Shown here: one piece after another, positions 25,352 through 34,240 of the stretch | Position numbering within the stretch: the first letter of the stretch is position 1 | Layout: every line of letters starts with the position of its first letter | The notes under the pieces: generated by a model | Databases searched by the model: none | The model's input: only the letters and a program-made list of their open reading frames with translations | What the model was told of the DNA's origin: nothing | Program-made: the position numbers and the translations under genes | NCBI RefSeq assembly: GCF_900110035.1 | Contig: NZ_FOCF01000004.1 | Span: forward strand, 255,501-319,500 | DNA: 64,000 nucleotides | From: Sphingomonas gellani | Lineage (GTDB): Bacteria; Pseudomonadota; Alphaproteobacteria; Sphingomonadales; Sphingomonadaceae | Reading direction: 5' to 3'

Positions 25352-27670
25352 GTGGCGAGTCGCGTGGAATCGATCCGCAGCAACCTGATGGCGGTACGGC
25401 GAACCTTCGCGGCGTCCACCAGGGCGCGTATCCTGTTCTGGTCCACGCTGATCGCGCTCTTCTGCGGCGTGTTCGAATTGGGCGCGCCGCTGGAACGGTC
25501 GCTCCACACCATCCGCGACGCGATCCGCGCCCATCCATCGGACGGCCGCACGGTGGTGGTTGAGATCAACAATCGCACCCTGCGCGAGGTGCCGGGCTGG
25601 GGAGTACGCCGCAGCCTGGACGCACGAACCGTTGACGCGTTGTTCGCACTGGGCGCACGCAAGGTGTTGTTCGACAAGGTGTATGCCGATCCGAGTCCGG
25701 CCGGTGACGACGCGGTTTTCGCTGCTGCGTTGGCGCGACACAGAGGACGGGTGTTCCTGGCGACACGGTTCGATGTGTCGGGGTCGTCTCGGGAAGTCGA
25801 GGTCTTGCAGCCGATTGCCCTCCTCACGTCGGCCGCATCGTTAGGTTCGGTCGTGACTTGGCGTGATTGGCTTGGGTTCACGTCAGGTGTGCCGTTCTCC
25901 ACCCGGGTCGGCGACAAACTCTATCCTTCATTCTCCTCAATCCTATCCGGCGTATATTCGCGCCGCACTGATCTCTTTACGCCGGATTACGCGATCCAAT
26001 ATAAAACCGTCCCGACGGTAAACTTGGCTGACCTTCTTGGTGGGAGGGTTCCAGCAGGAAGTATTGCTGGCAAAGATGTCACGATTGCCCGTACATCGGA
26101 CTCATTCACGGACACTCATAGTCTTCCAGGTCAGGGTCTGGCACCTGGCATTTTTGTCCTTATACTCGGCGCCGAGACGTTGCGCGACGCCGTACCAGTC
26201 AACATCGGATGGCTCCCGGCTCTCCTGATCACATTTGCCGCATGCCTGATCATACTGCATTCGCGTCGGCGCCAGGTCCGTTACGCCACTATGGCGGCGG
26301 TACCTTTGCTGCTTATGTTCGGACCCGTGCTGCTTGATGGGCGGCAGATCGGGTCGCAGGTGTGCCCTGCGTTGCTGCTATGGGGATTGGTCTCGGTTCG
26401 GGCGCGTATCCTCAATCGTGCCGCCACTAATGGCCTCACGGGTCTGCCGACGTTCGACAGCATTTTGCGCGACGGCAGCACCTGTGCGGTGACGTTGGTG
26501 GGAATGAAGATCGGCAACTATGCCGACCTGCGTGCCACCTTGAATGACGTCGAGGAACGCGTCCTGCTGGCGGAGGTGATCCGCCGCCTGAGGGTGTCAG
26601 GCGAATTATCCGACCTGATGCAGCGCGACGAGATCTTCGTCTGGAAAAGCCCGCTGTGCGTGGGAACGGCCCTGTTCGACCACGTCGAGGGCCTGCATGC
26701 GCTGCTATCGTCGCCGGTGAGTGTCGGTGAACGGCTGGTCGACCTGACGGTCGGCTTCGGGATCGAGGACGGTCGTGATCGCCCCATGACCCAGCGTGTC
26801 GGCAGCTTGCAGGTCAGCGCCGGGGAGGCAGTGGCGGCAAGCGTGAAGTGGCGCCTGCACGACCCACGCTTGCTGGAGGATGCTGAATTCCGGCAGTCGC
26901 TGCTCAGCCGTCTCGACCTGGCGTTAGTCAACGGCGAAATTTGGGTGGCGTATCAGCCGAAGCTGGATTTGAGGCGAAATCGCCTGACCGGTGCAGAGGC
27001 CTTGGTCCGCTGGACGCACCCTGATCGCGGGATGATCCCACCCGACCGCTTTATTCCGGCCGCGGAACAGGCCAACCGTATCGCCGGGTTGACCTTCTTC
27101 GTGCTGGGCACGGCAATCCGGGATGCGCGACGGCTTGACGGGCTGGACAGCGATTTCACCATCGCGGTCAACCTGTCGGTTCGCATGCTGGTCCACCCCA
27201 ATCTGCCCGAAGAGATCGGTGCCTTGCTAGCATCGAACGGCCTGCCGCCGGAGCGACTTACGCTGGAAATCACCGAAAGCTCCGAGATCGACCCGGACGG
27301 GCCGCACCTCGCGGTGCTGCGGCAGCTGCGCTCGATGGGTATCCATGTGTCGATCGACGATTACGGCACGAAGTTCTCCACGCTCGACTATGTCCGAATG
27401 CTTCCTGCCTCTGAGATCAAGATCGACCAGCGCTTCATCGGCTCCGTTCACCGAGACCGAAGTGCCAGCATCATGGCGCGATCGACCGTGGAACTGGCGC
27501 ACTCGCTCGGCATGCAGGTGGTGGCCGAGGGGGTGGAGGAGGCCGGTACCCTGGCAGCGTTGAGCGACATGGGGTGCGACGTCGCGCAGGGCTATTTGAT
27601 CGCGAAACCCATGCCGTTCGCGGCGCTGGAGCGGTTCGTTGCCGCCACCAAGTTGCGACGAGCCGGATAG
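25352..27670 (+). CDS. CHASE2 sensor with degenerate GGDEF and intact EAL domain (c-di-GMP phosphodiesterase)
   Basis: 772 residues. N-terminal membrane helix (ILFWSTLIALFCGVFELG), periplasmic CHASE2 sensor to about 290, two or three membrane helices (PALLITFAACLIIL, MAAVPLLLMFGPVLL, ALLLWGLVSVRARIL), then a GGDEF-like fold whose signature has decayed to RDEIFVW, so no cyclase activity is expected. EAL domain from about 515: AEALVRWTHP, FTIAVNLSVRML, LTLEITESSEI, SIDDYGTKFSTLDYVRM, EIKIDQRF, VAEGVEEAGT and AQGYLIAKPM, all metal and catalytic residues present. GTG start with weak ribosome site. The sensor part (about 25800-26450) is noticeably less GC-rich than its surroundings. Confidence 0.93.
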   Translation: MASRVESIRSNLMAVRRTFAASTRARILFWSTLIALFCGVFELGAPLERSLHTIRDAIRAHPSDGRTVVVEINNRTLREVPGWGVRRSLDARTVDALFALGARKVLFDKVYADPSPAGDDAVFAAALARHRGRVFLATRFDVSGSSREVEVLQPIALLTSAASLGSVVTWRDWLGFTSGVPFSTRVGDKLYPSFSSILSGVYSRRTDLFTPDYAIQYKTVPTVNLADLLGGRVPAGSIAGKDVTIARTSDSFTDTHSLPGQGLAPGIFVLILGAETLRDAVPVNIGWLPALLITFAACLIILHSRRRQVRYATMAAVPLLLMFGPVLLDGRQIGSQVCPALLLWGLVSVRARILNRAATNGLTGLPTFDSILRDGSTCAVTLVGMKIGNYADLRATLNDVEERVLLAEVIRRLRVSGELSDLMQRDEIFVWKSPLCVGTALFDHVEGLHALLSSPVSVGERLVDLTVGFGIEDGRDRPMTQRVGSLQVSAGEAVAASVKWRLHDPRLLEDAEFRQSLLSRLDLALVNGEIWVAYQPKLDLRRNRLTGAEALVRWTHPDRGMIPPDRFIPAAEQANRIAGLTFFVLGTAIRDARRLDGLDSDFTIAVNLSVRMLVHPNLPEEIGALLASNGLPPERLTLEITESSEIDPDGPHLAVLRQLRSMGIHVSIDDYGTKFSTLDYVRMLPASEIKIDQRFIGSVHRDRSASIMARSTVELAHSLGMQVVAEGVEEAGTLAALSDMGCDVAQGYLIAKPMPFAALERFVAATKLRRAG

Positions 27671-27686
27671 TTAACAAATTGCTAAC
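27671..27686 (+). promoter_or_regulatory. CtrA-like site and promoter region of the 26-codon gene
   Basis: TTAA-CAAATTG-CTAAC is one mismatch from TTAA-N7-TTAAC and begins right after the EAL stop codon. A possible sigma-70-like pair, TTGCTA and CATATG spaced 17 bp, follows within 40 bp. The patch is A/T-rich compared with the flanks. Confidence 0.35.
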
Positions 27687-27749
27687 GGCAGTCGTTAATG
27701 GCATATGGGCCCGTGCAAGCAGTCCGCTTGTTCAACGGGGATGTTTACC

Positions 27750-27830
27750 ATGGCGAAGAAGGTTAAGCCCGTTCGTGGCTTCTGGGACTGGCTCACTCCT
27801 GGTGGCTGGGCTGGCGCAGGCGAGCGTTGA
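27750..27830 (+). CDS. 26-residue peptide gene with its own terminator
   Basis: Begins MAKKVKPVRGFWDWL and ends TPGGWAGAGER: a basic N-terminus, a Trp/Phe-rich centre and a Gly-rich end. GGGG lies 9 nt before the ATG as a possible ribosome site. An in-frame ATG three codons earlier (27741) is less well placed. A promoter-like A/T-rich region lies upstream, and a 12-bp hairpin with a T-run begins 7 nt after the stop. This is the layout expected of a real short transcript rather than a chance frame. No family is recognised. It could be a membrane-active peptide, a leader, or the coding part of a small regulatory RNA. Confidence 0.5.
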   Translation: MAKKVKPVRGFWDWLTPGGWAGAGER

Positions 27831-27837
27831 TCATGCG

Positions 27838-27869
27838 GGCGCGGGACGATCGTTCGTCTCGCGCCTTTT
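27838..27869 (+). terminator. Rho-independent terminator after the 26-codon gene
   Basis: GGCGCGGGACGA pairs with TCGTCTCGCGCC (27854-27865; one G-T wobble) around the loop TCGT and is followed by TTTT (27866-27869). A 12-bp stem is strong evidence for transcription ending here on the plus strand. Confidence 0.8.
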
Positions 27870-28294
27870 GATTCGGTGGTTGGATTCGCGGTGCCGGCTA
27901 GGCCCGAGACGGCCGGGCGCAATGCAGCCTTAGTTATGCTTTGCGAAGGCTTGTGCGTGCTTGGCTGCTACTGGATAGAGCACGCCACCGCCAAGTAAGT
28001 CGTGAGCGCCATTCTTTACGCATCTGCCGCCGACTGGCTTGCGATGGTCTTGCGGTACGACTTACCCCTTCAAATGTCCTCGAGCGTTCACCTCGGCATT
28101 GTTTGGCAAGGGGCTCAACAGCGCCGGTGATCGAGCTAACGGGCTAGGCACTTACCCGGCCTAACGGTTGCGATCCCCTCGTCGCTGGTCCTACAGGTGG
28201 CCCGCTGTCGGCCGAACCCGCTTACCAGTACGACCCAGGCCGCCGCCGGAACCGCTGACGGGTCCCGGCGGCAGACCTAAGGCAGTCCAGTGGA
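27870..28294. other. Intergenic region without a recognisable gene
   Basis: 425 bp between the terminator and the sugar-transporter 3' end. Reading all frames gives only short frames with mixed codon use and no ribosome sites. An imperfect hairpin, GCCGCCGG/CCGGCGGC with a 15-nt loop (about 28240-28275), may help end the minus-strand transporter transcript but lacks a T-run. The GC content is lower than its surroundings in places, suggesting non-coding or decayed DNA. Confidence 0.5.
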
Positions 28295-29695
28295 TCAGCC
28301 CTGCATCGCCTCCAGTTCCTTGCCTTTGGTCTCGTGGATGAACCGCTGGACCAGGAAGAAGCTGATAGCCGCACATACGCCGTAGAAGGTGTAGCTTGCC
28401 GCCAGGCCGATGCTGCCGAGCATGATCGGAAAGCTCTGCGCGATCAGATAGTTCGAGAACCATTGCGCGAAGCCGCACACCGCAAGCGCCGATCCGCGCA
28501 ACTGGTTGGGGAACATTTCGCCCAGCATGACCCACATGACGGGGCCCCAGCTGATGTTGAAGAATGCCGAGTACGCCAGTGCGGCCACGACCGCGACCTG
28601 ACCCATGCTGCCCGGCAGCACCAGCTGCGTGCCGTTCATCGCACCGGTCGAGAATGCGTACACCATCGTGAACAGCGTGATCGCCATGCCCGCCGATCCC
28701 ATCAGCAGCAGCGGCTTGCGGCCGATTCGGTCGACCAGCACCACCGTGACCAGGCAGGCCAGGATGGAAATGCTGCCGGAAATGATGTTGGTGGCCAGCG
28801 CCTGCGACTCGGAAAAGCCCGCCGCCTGCCACAGCGTCGCGCCGTAGTAGAAGATCACGTTGATGCCGACGAGCTGCTGGAACACCGCCAGCACCAGGCC
28901 CGCCCATACGATCGGCCTGAGCCCGGTGCCGGGGGCGGTCACGTCCGACAGGCGCGGGCGATGGTCGGTCGAGAAGCTGGCGCGGATCTCGTCCAGCTTC
29001 GTGCGCGCCACATCGGCTCCGAACAGCTTCGACAGCACGTCGCCGGCCTCCGCGTGACGACCGCGCGCCACCAGGAAGCGCGGGCTTTCGGGGATGAAGA
29101 ACAGCGCCAGCAGGAACACCGCCGCCGGGATCGCCTGCATCAGGTACATCCAGCGCCACGCCTCCAGACCCAGCCAGAACGGGTTGGTGGATGCGCCCGC
29201 GGCCTGTGCGAGGAAATAGTTCACGACGAAGGCGGCGGTTAGCCCGCTGATCACCATGATCTGCTGGATGGTGGTCATGCGTCCGCGGATGTTGGCGGGT
29301 GCGACCTCGGAGATATAGGCCGGCGACAGGACGCTGGCCGCGCCGACCGCCATGCCGCCGACGATCCGCGCGATCACGAACAGCGGCTGGATGTGCGCGA
29401 AGCCCTGGACCAGCGCACCCATCAGGAACAACAGCGCCGCGAGCCGCATGACGTTGCGCCGTCCCATCCTGTCGGCCAGCGTGCCGGCGAAGAAGGCGCC
29501 GACGAAGCACCCGATCAACAGCGAGCCGACCGTGAAGCCCAGGCCACCCTCGCTGAGCTGGAACGCGGCCTTCAACCCGTCCTGCGTTCCGTTCACCGCG
29601 CCGCTATCGTACCCGAACAACAGGCCACCGATCGTCGCCACAGCGACGATGGCGGAGATGAAGCCGATATTGGCTCCGCTTCCCGCTTTCTCCAC
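28295..29695 (-). CDS. Sugar:proton symporter, MFS sugar-porter family (XylE/GalP-like)
   Basis: 466 residues, 12 membrane segments. Sugar-porter signatures: GGLLFGYDSGAVNG in helix 1, DRMGRRNVM after helix 2, PAYISEVAPANIRGRM, FFIPESPRFLVARGR at the end of helix 6, QQLVGINVIFYYG in helix 7, DRIGRKPLLL, WVMLGEMFPNQLRGSA, and the C-terminal ETKGKELE. Start taken as GTG 29695, 7 nt after GGAG; GTG 29701 is too close to that site. It is divergent from the lactonase and beta-glucosidase genes, suggesting uptake of glucose or a related hexose released by them. Confidence 0.94.
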   Translation of the reverse strand: MEKAGSGANIGFISAIVAVATIGGLLFGYDSGAVNGTQDGLKAAFQLSEGGLGFTVGSLLIGCFVGAFFAGTLADRMGRRNVMRLAALLFLMGALVQGFAHIQPLFVIARIVGGMAVGAASVLSPAYISEVAPANIRGRMTTIQQIMVISGLTAAFVVNYFLAQAAGASTNPFWLGLEAWRWMYLMQAIPAAVFLLALFFIPESPRFLVARGRHAEAGDVLSKLFGADVARTKLDEIRASFSTDHRPRLSDVTAPGTGLRPIVWAGLVLAVFQQLVGINVIFYYGATLWQAAGFSESQALATNIISGSISILACLVTVVLVDRIGRKPLLLMGSAGMAITLFTMVYAFSTGAMNGTQLVLPGSMGQVAVVAALAYSAFFNISWGPVMWVMLGEMFPNQLRGSALAVCGFAQWFSNYLIAQSFPIMLGSIGLAASYTFYGVCAAISFFLVQRFIHETKGKELEAMQG

Positions 29696-29859
29696 GCACA
29701 CTCTCCTTATCTGATTCGTCCGCTATCACCCGGTTTTCGTCCCCCCTGCAAGGTGGCTGCTGGCGTTGAAACCTTTGCGGGTCCGATGTTTGCGGGATTG
29801 TCCCGGAACGAACCGGCGCTAGCGTGCCACAGCACCACCATCACGGGCCAGGGTTGAAC

Positions 29860-30882
29860 ATGATGCAGCAAATCGATCGACGATCCTTCCTGGCGGGCGG
29901 AATGACGCTGGCCGCCTCGCCGGCGCTGGCCATGGCCGAGACGGTCGCCCCCGTCTTGGACCGGTTGTCGCCCGCACTCGACCGGATCGTCGCACCCGGC
30001 ACCCGCATCGAGACGATCGCGATGGGTATTCGCTGGGCCGAGGGACCCGTGTGGGTTCCGGGCACGGGCCTGTTGTTCTCCGACCCTCCGGCCAACATCG
30101 TCCGGCGCTGGACGCGGCAAAAGGGTGCGGTGACGTTTCTCAACCCTTCCGGCGCGGCGCGGTTCGATCCCAAGCTGGTGCGGGAGGCGGGGGCGAACGG
30201 CCTGGCGCTTTCCCGCGACGGCGCCCTGCTGCTCGCCAATAGCGGGGGGCGCAGCATCGACCGACTGGACCTTCGCACCCGGCGGCGCACCATGCTTGCC
30301 GACCGGTATCAGGGTCGCCGCTTCAACAGCCCCAACGACATGCATGTCGCGCGTGACGGCGCGATCCTCTTCACCGATCCGCCCTATGGCCTGGCGGACG
30401 GGGACGCGTCGACGCTGAAGGAGCAGCCGGTCAACGGCGTCTATCGCCGCGCGGTCAACGGCACCGTGACGTTGCTGGACGGCACGCTGACCCGGCCCAA
30501 TGGCATTGCCCTGTCGCCAAATGAGCGGCGCCTGTTCGTGTCCGTGTCGGACGAAAAGAACCCACACATCATGGCGTACGACCTGGACGCGCGCGGCATG
30601 CCGATCCGGTTTCGCGTCTGGCTGGATGCGCGACCGATGCAGCGGGACGGCGCGCCGGGCCTGCCCGACGGGATGAAGATCGGGCCGGACGGTACGCATT
30701 TCTGTTCGGTGCCCGGCGGCATGATGATCCTGACGGCGGAGGCGGAGCCGCTGGGGTTGATCCGATCGGGCGGCCCGATCGCCAACTGCGCGTTCGGGGA
30801 AGGGGGGCGCACGCTGTTCATGACGGCCAACGACCGCGTGCTGCGGCTGCCGCTTGCGCGCGACTATGGTCGCCGCTCCTAA
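29860..30882 (+). CDS. SMP-30/gluconolactonase-family protein, Tat-exported
   Basis: 340 residues. The N-terminus carries a twin-arginine signal (IDRRSFLAGGMTLAASPALAMA), so the folded enzyme is exported to the periplasm. The six-bladed propeller shows RWAEGPVW (metal-binding Glu), FNSPNDMHV (Asn and Asp), TRPNGIALSPNERRLFV and GLPDGMKIGPDG, all typical of gluconolactonases that open sugar lactones using a divalent metal. The start is one of two adjacent ATGs (29860 or 29863), after CAGGG. Together with the GH3 enzyme and hexose transporter it forms a small beta-glucoside or aldonolactone unit. Confidence 0.92.
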   Translation: MMQQIDRRSFLAGGMTLAASPALAMAETVAPVLDRLSPALDRIVAPGTRIETIAMGIRWAEGPVWVPGTGLLFSDPPANIVRRWTRQKGAVTFLNPSGAARFDPKLVREAGANGLALSRDGALLLANSGGRSIDRLDLRTRRRTMLADRYQGRRFNSPNDMHVARDGAILFTDPPYGLADGDASTLKEQPVNGVYRRAVNGTVTLLDGTLTRPNGIALSPNERRLFVSVSDEKNPHIMAYDLDARGMPIRFRVWLDARPMQRDGAPGLPDGMKIGPDGTHFCSVPGGMMILTAEAEPLGLIRSGGPIANCAFGEGGRTLFMTANDRVLRLPLARDYGRRS

Positions 30883-31006
30883 GGCGAAAATGCGGGCGGA
30901 GCGGTCGGCGGCATGCCTTTCCATCCGCCTGCGCCGCCGCTAGGCTCGGGCGACATATACGGCCCATCCAACTCTAAATGGGCGCTTTCCAGGGGATGCC
31001 AGACCG

Positions 31007-33238
31007 ATGAAGTTCCGCGCCAGCCTTGCGTCCGCGCTGCTGCTCGCCACCGCCGCCGCAGGGCCCGTCGTCGCCCAGCATGGTGCTCGCCAGCGTAGTG
31101 GACCGGCCCACCCCTGGATGAACGCCGCGCTGTCGCCGGATGCCCGCGCCGCGATGGTGGTGCGCGAGATGACGCGCGACGAGAAGCTGACGCTGGTGTT
31201 CGGCTGGTTCGGGACCGACTTCCCGGCCAAACAGTTCAAGGCGCCGGCGGGCGCCTTGCCTGGATCGGCCGGCTATGTCCCGCCGATCCCGCGCCTGGGC
31301 ATCCCGGCACAATGGCAGACGGATGCGGGCGTCGGCGTCGCGACGCAGGGCGGCGCGCCGAAGAAGCGCGAGCGGACCTCGCTCCCGTCCGGCATCGCCA
31401 CCGCGGCCAGCTGGGACCCGGACAATGCCTATCGTGGCGGTGCGATGATCGGTGACGAGGCGCGGCGGTCCGGCTTCAACGTCATGCTGGCCGGCGGCGT
31501 CAACCTGCTGCGCGAACCGCGCAACGGCCGCAATTTCGAATATGCCGGGGAGGACCCTCTGCTGGCCGGGACCATGGTCGGCGCGCAGATCCGCGGCATC
31601 CAGTCGAACCACATCATTTCCACGATCAAGCATTACGCGATCAACGATCAGGAAACCGACCGCAACGCCGGCAATTCGGTGATCGACCCGGCGGCGGCGC
31701 GGGTGTCGGACCTGCTCGCCTTTCAGTTCGGGATCGAGCGGTCCGATCCCGGATCGGTGATGTGCTCGTACAACAAGGTGAACGGCACCTATGCCTGCGA
31801 GAACCGTTTCCTAATGAACGACGTCCTGCGCCGCGACTGGAAGTGGCCGGGCTATGTCATGAGCGACTGGGGCGCGACGCATTCCACCGTCGGCGCGGCT
31901 AATGCGGGGCTGGAGCAGGAATCGGGCAACCCGTTCGACGATCAACCCTATTTCGGCGCCCCATTGAGGGCAGCGGTGCAGAGCGGCGCCGTTCCGGAGA
32001 CGCGGCTGACGGAGATGGCGTCGCGCATCCTGCGGTCGATGTTCGCGCACGGCCTGTTCGATCATCCCGTCGCCGAGCAGCGGATCGACATGGCAGCGCA
32101 TGCCGACGTGACCCGCGCCGATGCGGAGGCGGGGGCCGTGCTGCTGCGCAACGAAAACGCGCTGCTGCCGATCGCATCCGGGACCCGGCACATCGCGGTG
32201 ATCGGCGGTCATGCCGACAAGGGCGTGCTGGCGGGCGGCGGGTCTTCACTCGTCTATCCGGTCGGCGGCAACGGCGTGCCTGGGCTGATGCCGAAGGAGT
32301 GGCCGGGACCTGTCATGTATCACCCCAGCGCGCCGCTGGACGCCATCCGCCGGCTCGCGCCCGGCGCGACGGTGCGTTTTGCCGACGGCAGCGATCCGGC
32401 GGCGGCGGCACGGCTGGCGGCGGACAGCGACGTGGTCGTGCTGTTCGCGACACAATGGGCGGGCGAGTCCTTCGATCCCGCGCTCCGCCTGGACGCCAAT
32501 CAGGACGCGCTGATCGACGCGGTGGCGGCAGCAAACCCTCGCACCGCCGTGGTGCTGGAAACCGGTGGTCCCGTGCTGATGCCATGGGCAAACCGGGTCG
32601 GCGCCATTCTGGAGGCGTGGTATCCCGGCACCTCGGGCGGGGAGGCGATCGCCAACCTACTGTTCGGGCGGGTCAATCCATCGGGCCATCTGCCGGCGAC
32701 CTTCCCGGCCAGCCTCGACCAGCTGCCCCATCCCGAAACGCCGCACAACGGCGACGTGCGTTATACCGAAGGGGCGACGATCGGGTACAAGTGGTTCGAT
32801 GCGCAGGGCGCGCGGCCGCTGTTCCCCTTCGGCCACGGGCTCAGCTACACCCGCTTCGGCTATGACGGCTTGACCGCGCAGGCCGCGAACGGCACGGTGG
32901 TCGCCCGCTTCCGCGTCAGCAATGTCGGCCCGGTGGCGGGTCAGGCCGTGCCGCAGATCTATGTCGCGCCGGTTGCCGGCAGCGCATGGGAAGCGCCAAA
33001 GCGGCTGGGCGGGTGGAAGAAGCTGCCGCTGGCACCCGGCGCCTCCGCCTATGGCGAAGTGACGGTGGACCCGCGCCTGCTCGCGACCTGGAACGAGGCG
33101 CGACGCGAATGGCGGATCGCTGGCGGCACCTATCGCGTCATGCTGGCCGCCTCCGCCACCGACATTCAGCAGACGGTAACGGTGCGCGTGCCCGCACGCA
33201 CCCTGCCGGTCGGCTGGCGTCCCACCGCCGCCAATTGA
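31007..33238 (+). CDS. bglX: Glycoside hydrolase family 3 beta-glucosidase
   Basis: 743 residues with a signal peptide (LASALLLATAAAGPVVAQ), so periplasmic. The N-terminal TIM-barrel domain has the catalytic nucleophile Asp287 in YVMSDWGATHS and substrate-binding KHYAINDQETDRN. The second domain contains AVIGGHADKGVLAGGGSS, and a C-terminal fibronectin-III-like domain is present (HGLSYTRFGYDGL onward). The length fits BglX-type beta-glucosidases. A 6-bp inverted repeat (GCCCAT 30962-30967 / ATGGGC 30978-30983) lies just upstream and may be an operator. The family is certain; the exact linkage preference is not visible. Confidence 0.95.
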   Translation: MKFRASLASALLLATAAAGPVVAQHGARQRSGPAHPWMNAALSPDARAAMVVREMTRDEKLTLVFGWFGTDFPAKQFKAPAGALPGSAGYVPPIPRLGIPAQWQTDAGVGVATQGGAPKKRERTSLPSGIATAASWDPDNAYRGGAMIGDEARRSGFNVMLAGGVNLLREPRNGRNFEYAGEDPLLAGTMVGAQIRGIQSNHIISTIKHYAINDQETDRNAGNSVIDPAAARVSDLLAFQFGIERSDPGSVMCSYNKVNGTYACENRFLMNDVLRRDWKWPGYVMSDWGATHSTVGAANAGLEQESGNPFDDQPYFGAPLRAAVQSGAVPETRLTEMASRILRSMFAHGLFDHPVAEQRIDMAAHADVTRADAEAGAVLLRNENALLPIASGTRHIAVIGGHADKGVLAGGGSSLVYPVGGNGVPGLMPKEWPGPVMYHPSAPLDAIRRLAPGATVRFADGSDPAAAARLAADSDVVVLFATQWAGESFDPALRLDANQDALIDAVAAANPRTAVVLETGGPVLMPWANRVGAILEAWYPGTSGGEAIANLLFGRVNPSGHLPATFPASLDQLPHPETPHNGDVRYTEGATIGYKWFDAQGARPLFPFGHGLSYTRFGYDGLTAQAANGTVVARFRVSNVGPVAGQAVPQIYVAPVAGSAWEAPKRLGGWKKLPLAPGASAYGEVTVDPRLLATWNEARREWRIAGGTYRVMLAASATDIQQTVTVRVPARTLPVGWRPTAAN

Positions 33239-33253
33239 CCGTGAGCCGGAGCG

Positions 33254-34231
33254 TCAGCCGTCGTAGCTGACGCCCGGCACCGCCGCCTGGAAGCGTTCGG
33301 GGGCGATCCCCGCCGCTGCCAAGGCCGCGGCCAGGTCCTCGACCGGCGCCTCGCGCGCCTCGGCGGTCAGCTGGAACGTGCCCCAATGGATGCCCAGCGC
33401 GCGCCTGGCACCCACGTCTGTCAGGATCGCCACCGCATCGGCGGGGTTGGCGTGCTGCGACCGCATGAACCAGCGTGGCTCATAGGCGCCGATCGGGATG
33501 AGCGCCATGTCGGGCGGCCCCAGACGCTGGCCGATGTCGGTGAAGATGCGGCCATCGCCATACCCGCTGTCGCCGGCGAACCACAGGCTGCCCGCCGGTG
33601 TGTGCAGGTAATGCCCGCACCATAGCGCCATGCGCCGGTCGCGTGTGCCGCGCGCGGACCAATGGTTCGCCCGGGTCAGCGTGGTCGTGCAATCCCCAAC
33701 CAGCGCAAGGCGGTCGTTCCAATCGCCCGCCACGATCCGCGCGCCAGGAACCGCCCGCGCCACGATCGCATCATTGCCGAGCGGCATGGCCATGATCGGG
33801 TCGTGGTCGGCCCGAAGCCGCCGCAGCGTCGCCACGTCCAGGTGATCGTAATGATTATGGCTCAACAGCACGACATCGATCGGCGGGAGGTCAGCAAAGG
33901 CGACACCGGGCGCGGTCACGCGGCGTGGCCCGGCAAAGGACAGGGGGCTGGCTCGATCGGACCAGACCGGATCGGTCAGGATGTTCATCCCCGCGATCTG
34001 GATCAGCATGGACGCGTGCCCGATCGCGGTGACGCGCATCCCGGCCACCCGCGCCTCCGGCTTCGCCTGGGTGACGGGAACGGATCGTGGCCAGCGCGCC
34101 GCGCCGCCCGCCATCTTCCAGCGCAGCACCTGTAACAGGCCTGCGTCTGTGCTGTCGGCACCGGTGTTGAAGAACCGCGTGCCGTCGAAATGGTCGCTGG
34201 GCGGGCCGGCATAATAGGGATTGCGGGGCAT
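33254..34231 (-). CDS. MBL-fold metallohydrolase (NAPE-PLD/UlaG-like)
   Basis: 325 residues. Contains GHASMLIQIAGMNILTDPVWSDRASPLSFAGPRR, the two-metal motif HNHYDHLD (His125, His127, Asp129, His130), WFAGDSGYGDG (metal-bridging Asp) and LGIHWGTFQLTAE (late His). This set matches the NAPE-PLD-like and UlaG-like lactonase groups of the metallo-beta-lactamase superfamily. No signal peptide. A physiological substrate cannot be deduced; a phospholipid or lactone is possible. It is the last gene before the metallophosphoesterase on the same strand, with a 9-bp gap. Confidence 0.92.
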   Translation of the reverse strand: MPRNPYYAGPPSDHFDGTRFFNTGADSTDAGLLQVLRWKMAGGAARWPRSVPVTQAKPEARVAGMRVTAIGHASMLIQIAGMNILTDPVWSDRASPLSFAGPRRVTAPGVAFADLPPIDVVLLSHNHYDHLDVATLRRLRADHDPIMAMPLGNDAIVARAVPGARIVAGDWNDRLALVGDCTTTLTRANHWSARGTRDRRMALWCGHYLHTPAGSLWFAGDSGYGDGRIFTDIGQRLGPPDMALIPIGAYEPRWFMRSQHANPADAVAILTDVGARRALGIHWGTFQLTAEAREAPVEDLAAALAAAGIAPERFQAAVPGVSYDG

Positions 34232-34240
34232 GATGGTGCT

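Noticed and set aside
27935..27997. Twenty-codon Cys-containing frame in the gap after the EAL gene
   Set aside because: No ribosome site, no promoter or terminator of its own, and beyond the strong terminator at 27838-27869.
27671..28294. tRNA, tmRNA or riboswitch in the largest gene-free gap
   Set aside because: No cloverleaf arms, no CCA end, and no recognisable riboswitch core; only the short gene and its terminator stand out.
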